From NCBI GenBank assembly GCA_947646735.1, contig CANTFK010000484.1:1-10066 (forward strand): 10,066 nucleotides of DNA. The letters are read 5' to 3'. Position numbers and translations under genes: made by a program. The notes beneath the pieces were generated by a model. It was not told the origin of the DNA. It saw only the letters and a list, made by a program, of their open reading frames with translations, and did no database searches. Source of the stretch: Peronospora farinosa (taxonomy: Eukaryota; Oomycota; Peronosporomycetes; Peronosporales; Peronosporaceae). Positions within the stretch are counted from its first letter, which is position 1; every line of letters starts with the position of its first letter. Below, one piece after another: positions 7,064 through 10,066 of this stretch.

Positions 7064-10000
7064 ATGCAGAAACACGCACCAGAATCGTCTTTAGCTGCTA
7101 CTAAAGCCATGTCCAGTGACACTTTGACACGCACTCAGAACAGCCGCGTGCTGCAAGCCTTTCGTGCAATTGGCATTGTGGTTGATGATGTGTCAATTGT
7201 GTGGTACGGTATGGGCAAAGCTAGCTTTGCCACTGCATCATTAGGGAAGTCATTCGTCGTGTACAAATGTGACAAATTGACGCCCGTGTTAGTGTCTCCC
7301 CAATTGCCCAAGCGCATATCAGCGCTGGCTGTGCAACCCAAGAAACAATTGACTTTTACGGCCTGTGGGTGCCAAATTATTATCTGGAACCGACTGGATA
7401 GGATCAAGACATTGCTGGGTCATAAAGGTACTATTAAGCAGCTGCTGACAGTGGGCAGCAACATTCTCTTCTCGCTCGATGATGAAGGTTGTATCAAGAT
7501 ATGGGACTTGCATACAATGGACATTGTCAATACATTGACATTTCAGATAAGTTTTACACCTACAATTATGCTTCATCCGGATACATATTTGAACAAGATT
7601 TTGGTCGGATCGGCACAAGGTGTTTTGCAACTCTGGAACATTCGCAAGATGAAATGCATTTACGACTTTAAGGGATGGGGTAGTGCTGTCACAGCACTGG
7701 AACAGAGTCCGGCAGTAGACGTCGTGAGTGTCGGGTTAGCAGATGGACGACTGATGGTACACCACTTGCAACTGGACCAACCTGTGCTGGACTTTCGACA
7801 GGAACAGCAAAGTGGAATCACAGCCATGTCTTTTCGAACGGATGCAGGTGCTTCGACTACGCCGCTGGTAGTCTCAGGATCGCGGTCGGGTGATATTGCA
7901 GTGTGGAATCTGCAGAGCAAACGCCTTGAGTCAGTCATTACTGGTGCACATGATGGTGCAGTGGTATCGCTGCAGTTTCTGGCCAATGAGCCACTCTTGC
8001 TGTCGTCGGGTACGGATAACTCGATCAAGTTGTGGATCTTTGACCACCACCACGGCGGTACCGCTCGCTTGCTCAAGTCTCGTGAAGGCCACCGTGCGCC
8101 ACCGACGCGCATTCGGTATTACGGTAACAACACCCTTTCTACAATGGCAGACGGTGCTGACGGCACATGCTGTCAGATTTTGTCGGCTGGTCAGGACCGG
8201 GCTTTCCGTGTCTTCCACACGGCTCGTGAGCAGCAGAGCAGGGAGCTGTCCCAAGGCCCAGTTCTTAAAAAAGCGCGTAGCTTAAATGTGCGCGTGGAGG
8301 ACTTGAAGCTTCCGCCTATCGTGCAGTTTGCTGCTATGGAGACACGCGCCCGCGATTGGGCGAACGTAATTACGTGCCATGAGAACGAAGTTGCAGCCTA
8401 CGTGTGGCGCTTCGATCACCGCGTTATCGGCAAGAAAGTGCTTCGTCAGTTTGACCCGAGCAACCGCACTCCATCTGGCAGCGTCGAAGATTTGCGCCGC
8501 AAAAAGACACAGGCTACTAGCGTGGCTATCAGTTCGTGTGGTAATTATGCACTTGTTGGTAGTTTGGGCGGAGCTATTTATCAGTACAACATGCAGTCCG
8601 GAGAAGCTCGTGGTTCGTTTCCGGTGGCAGCAACCCCGAAGCCGGAGATTATTCGCTCGCTCGTGCTACCTGGGACAGATTTGTCAGCACTACAGGACGA
8701 TGAAACTGATACAACCGCTGCTGATGCTCATGACGGACCTGTCAGTGCGGTGGCTGTTGATGCTCTTAATAACACCCTGGTCTCTGCAGGAATCGATGGC
8801 AAACTGAAATTCTGGGGCTTCAAGAAGCATGAGTTGCGTGATGAGATCGACATTGGCTCTCCTATTAGCCAGATGGAATTGCACCGCGATAGTAACTTGT
8901 TATGTGTGGCGTGTGATGACCAAGTGCTTCGTCTCTTTGACGTGACAACCTACAAGCTTGTGCGTCGTTTTGCTGGACATTCGCACCGTGTGACGGACAT
9001 GACTTTCAGCTCGGATGCTCGGTGGCTATTCTCATCATCGGCTGACGCATCATTGCGCGTATGGGATATCCCGACGGGCAAGTGTGTCGACTGGATGCGG
9101 TTTCAAAAACCTGTGACTGGTTTGGCTGTGTCGCCTACAGGCGAGTTTCTTGCTACTACGCACGTGGGCAATGTTGGCATTTTCTTGTGGGCAAACCGCA
9201 GCCTCTTTACAGAAGTATTCTTAGATTCGGAGCCTAGTAAGCCCGTGCTTATGGACATGCCTGTGCCTCTCAATGAGGTGGACAATAGCGACCAGCTTGG
9301 ATTTGGCACTGAACGTAACCCTCAACTTTCAGTGACAAGTGTTAACGAGCAGCGGCCTGAAAGCACAAAGAAGGTAGACAGCGAAGAGAGCTCGGACCCG
9401 CTGGATGCTTCACTCATTACACTGTCAATGGCCCCACGTGCATTCTGGCAGTCTCTGTTTAATCTTGAGCTTATCAAGAAACGTAACAAGCCTATCGAGC
9501 CTCCCAAGGCCCCGGAGCAGGCTCCTTTCTTCCTTCAAACAGCGCGCAAGGACGATGTACACCCTACATTTGTCCCCGCTTCTCCTGAAGCGAACAAAGT
9601 GGGTGAGAAGGAGGGCGACGAAGATATGGTCATCAAAGGTTGGGGCATTGGTGATGACGATGAGGCGTGGGGTGATGACGACGAAGAAGATGAAGCCGAC
9701 ATGACTGCTCTAAGCTCACGGATTGTCAAGACGGAGGGTATGGTTACTTCTCGTTGCAAATTGGCGACGTTGCTGGCAAAGGCGGTGCAGGAAGAGAAAT
9801 TTGAGGATCACACAGGCTCGCGCTTCAATGAGGTAGCCGCGTACATTCAGTCGCTTTCTGCCTCAGGAGTAGACGTTGAAGTGAGCACGCTGTGCATGGG
9901 TGACTTCGATGAAGAGGGCAAGAAACTATTGGGTTTCTTTCTGGAATTTTTGCATGAGGAGATGCGCACTCGCCGTGATTTTCAGGTGCTTCAAGCATAC

Positions 10001-10066
10001 TTGAATCGTTTTTTGAAGCTGCACGAGGAGCTGTTGGTCGCGGAACCGACGCTCTTAGCACAAGTG
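7064..10066 (+). CDS. UTP21: UTP21 / WDR36, WD40 protein of the SSU processome (3' partial)
   Basis: UTP21 is a nucleolar subunit of the UTP-B complex, which binds the 5' external transcribed spacer of pre-rRNA with U3 snoRNP and is needed for 18S rRNA maturation. One uninterrupted frame of 1001 codons runs from ATG 7064 to the window's end, with no intron. A second in-frame ATG at 7109 is an alternative start. The protein opens with the family's N-terminal segment (SRVLQAFRAIGIV), then has many WD repeats, for example GH...KIWDL at about 119-148 and GHSHRVTDM...LRVWDI at about 639-672. Strong family signatures are LNKILVGSAQGVLQLWN, the IRYYG segment, SPTGEFLATTHVGNVGIFLW and KKRNKPIEPPKAPEQAPFF (about 805-824). 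The C-terminal Utp21 domain follows, entered after an acidic insertion (about 849-881) rich in Asp, Glu and Trp-Gly. By comparison with human WDR36, only about the last 40 residues are missing beyond the window. Confidence 0.96.
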   Translation, partial: MQKHAPESSLAATKAMSSDTLTRTQNSRVLQAFRAIGIVVDDVSIVWYGMGKASFATASLGKSFVVYKCDKLTPVLVSPQLPKRISALAVQPKKQLTFTACGCQIIIWNRLDRIKTLLGHKGTIKQLLTVGSNILFSLDDEGCIKIWDLHTMDIVNTLTFQISFTPTIMLHPDTYLNKILVGSAQGVLQLWNIRKMKCIYDFKGWGSAVTALEQSPAVDVVSVGLADGRLMVHHLQLDQPVLDFRQEQQSGITAMSFRTDAGASTTPLVVSGSRSGDIAVWNLQSKRLESVITGAHDGAVVSLQFLANEPLLLSSGTDNSIKLWIFDHHHGGTARLLKSREGHRAPPTRIRYYGNNTLSTMADGADGTCCQILSAGQDRAFRVFHTAREQQSRELSQGPVLKKARSLNVRVEDLKLPPIVQFAAMETRARDWANVITCHENEVAAYVWRFDHRVIGKKVLRQFDPSNRTPSGSVEDLRRKKTQATSVAISSCGNYALVGSLGGAIYQYNMQSGEARGSFPVAATPKPEIIRSLVLPGTDLSALQDDETDTTAADAHDGPVSAVAVDALNNTLVSAGIDGKLKFWGFKKHELRDEIDIGSPISQMELHRDSNLLCVACDDQVLRLFDVTTYKLVRRFAGHSHRVTDMTFSSDARWLFSSSADASLRVWDIPTGKCVDWMRFQKPVTGLAVSPTGEFLATTHVGNVGIFLWANRSLFTEVFLDSEPSKPVLMDMPVPLNEVDNSDQLGFGTERNPQLSVTSVNEQRPESTKKVDSEESSDPLDASLITLSMAPRAFWQSLFNLELIKKRNKPIEPPKAPEQAPFFLQTARKDDVHPTFVPASPEANKVGEKEGDEDMVIKGWGIGDDDEAWGDDDEEDEADMTALSSRIVKTEGMVTSRCKLATLLAKAVQEEKFEDHTGSRFNEVAAYIQSLSASGVDVEVSTLCMGDFDEEGKKLLGFFLEFLHEEMRTRRDFQVLQAYLNRFLKLHEELLVAEPTLLAQV

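Noticed and set aside
7660..8254. Minus-strand frames of 150 and 107 residues
   Set aside because: They lie antisense to the WD repeats of UTP21 and have no recognisable motifs.

Overview
The window looks like nuclear DNA of a eukaryotic micro-organism, most probably a Peronosporales-type oomycete (Phytophthora or downy mildew group). The reasons are short GT-AG introns of 61-96 bases, very tight gene spacing (85 bases between two genes), a moderate GC content, and a bacterial-type MutS alongside normal eukaryotic ribosome-biogenesis and heme genes. The organism assignment is inference; the three main gene families are clear from conserved motifs.

Layout. Bases 2-490 are the 3' end of an unrecognised, highly charged protein. 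Bases 491-1191 show no supportable gene. Bases 1192-1624 hold two overlapping open frames on the plus strand that look like the remains, or an intron-containing piece, of a coiled-coil-like gene; they stop where a repeat begins. Bases 1712-3039 (minus) are a complete four-exon gene for hydroxymethylbilane synthase (porphobilinogen deaminase, heme pathway). Bases 3125-6234 (minus) are a six-exon MutS mismatch-repair gene transcribed toward it. Bases 7064-10066 (plus) are an intronless gene for the U3 snoRNP / SSU-processome WD40 protein UTP21 (WDR36), which runs off the window's right edge.

The most interesting structure is a pair of inverted copies of the 3' third of the hydroxymethylbilane synthase gene: 1597-2174 (the functional gene's own 3' end) and 6284-6860 (an orphan copy in opposite orientation, directly against the 5' end of MutS). 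They are about 97% identical and have equal extents apart from two small indels. With the HMBS and MutS genes lying between them, this is what an inversion with staggered breaks leaves behind. The inferred older order is left region, MutS(+), HMBS(+), UTP21(+). The orphan copy has intact reading frames and splice sites, but all five of its coding substitutions are replacements and it has lost the conserved Gly before the cofactor Cys, so it is called a pseudogene. The event also placed the MutS 5' end against antisense HMBS sequence, raising questions about the MutS start, its promoter and possible antisense pairing with HMBS mRNA.

The three identified genes serve unrelated housekeeping roles: heme synthesis, DNA mismatch repair (possibly organellar) and 18S rRNA maturation. 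They are neighbours, not a functional pathway. No RNA genes, CRISPR arrays or intact transposons were seen.
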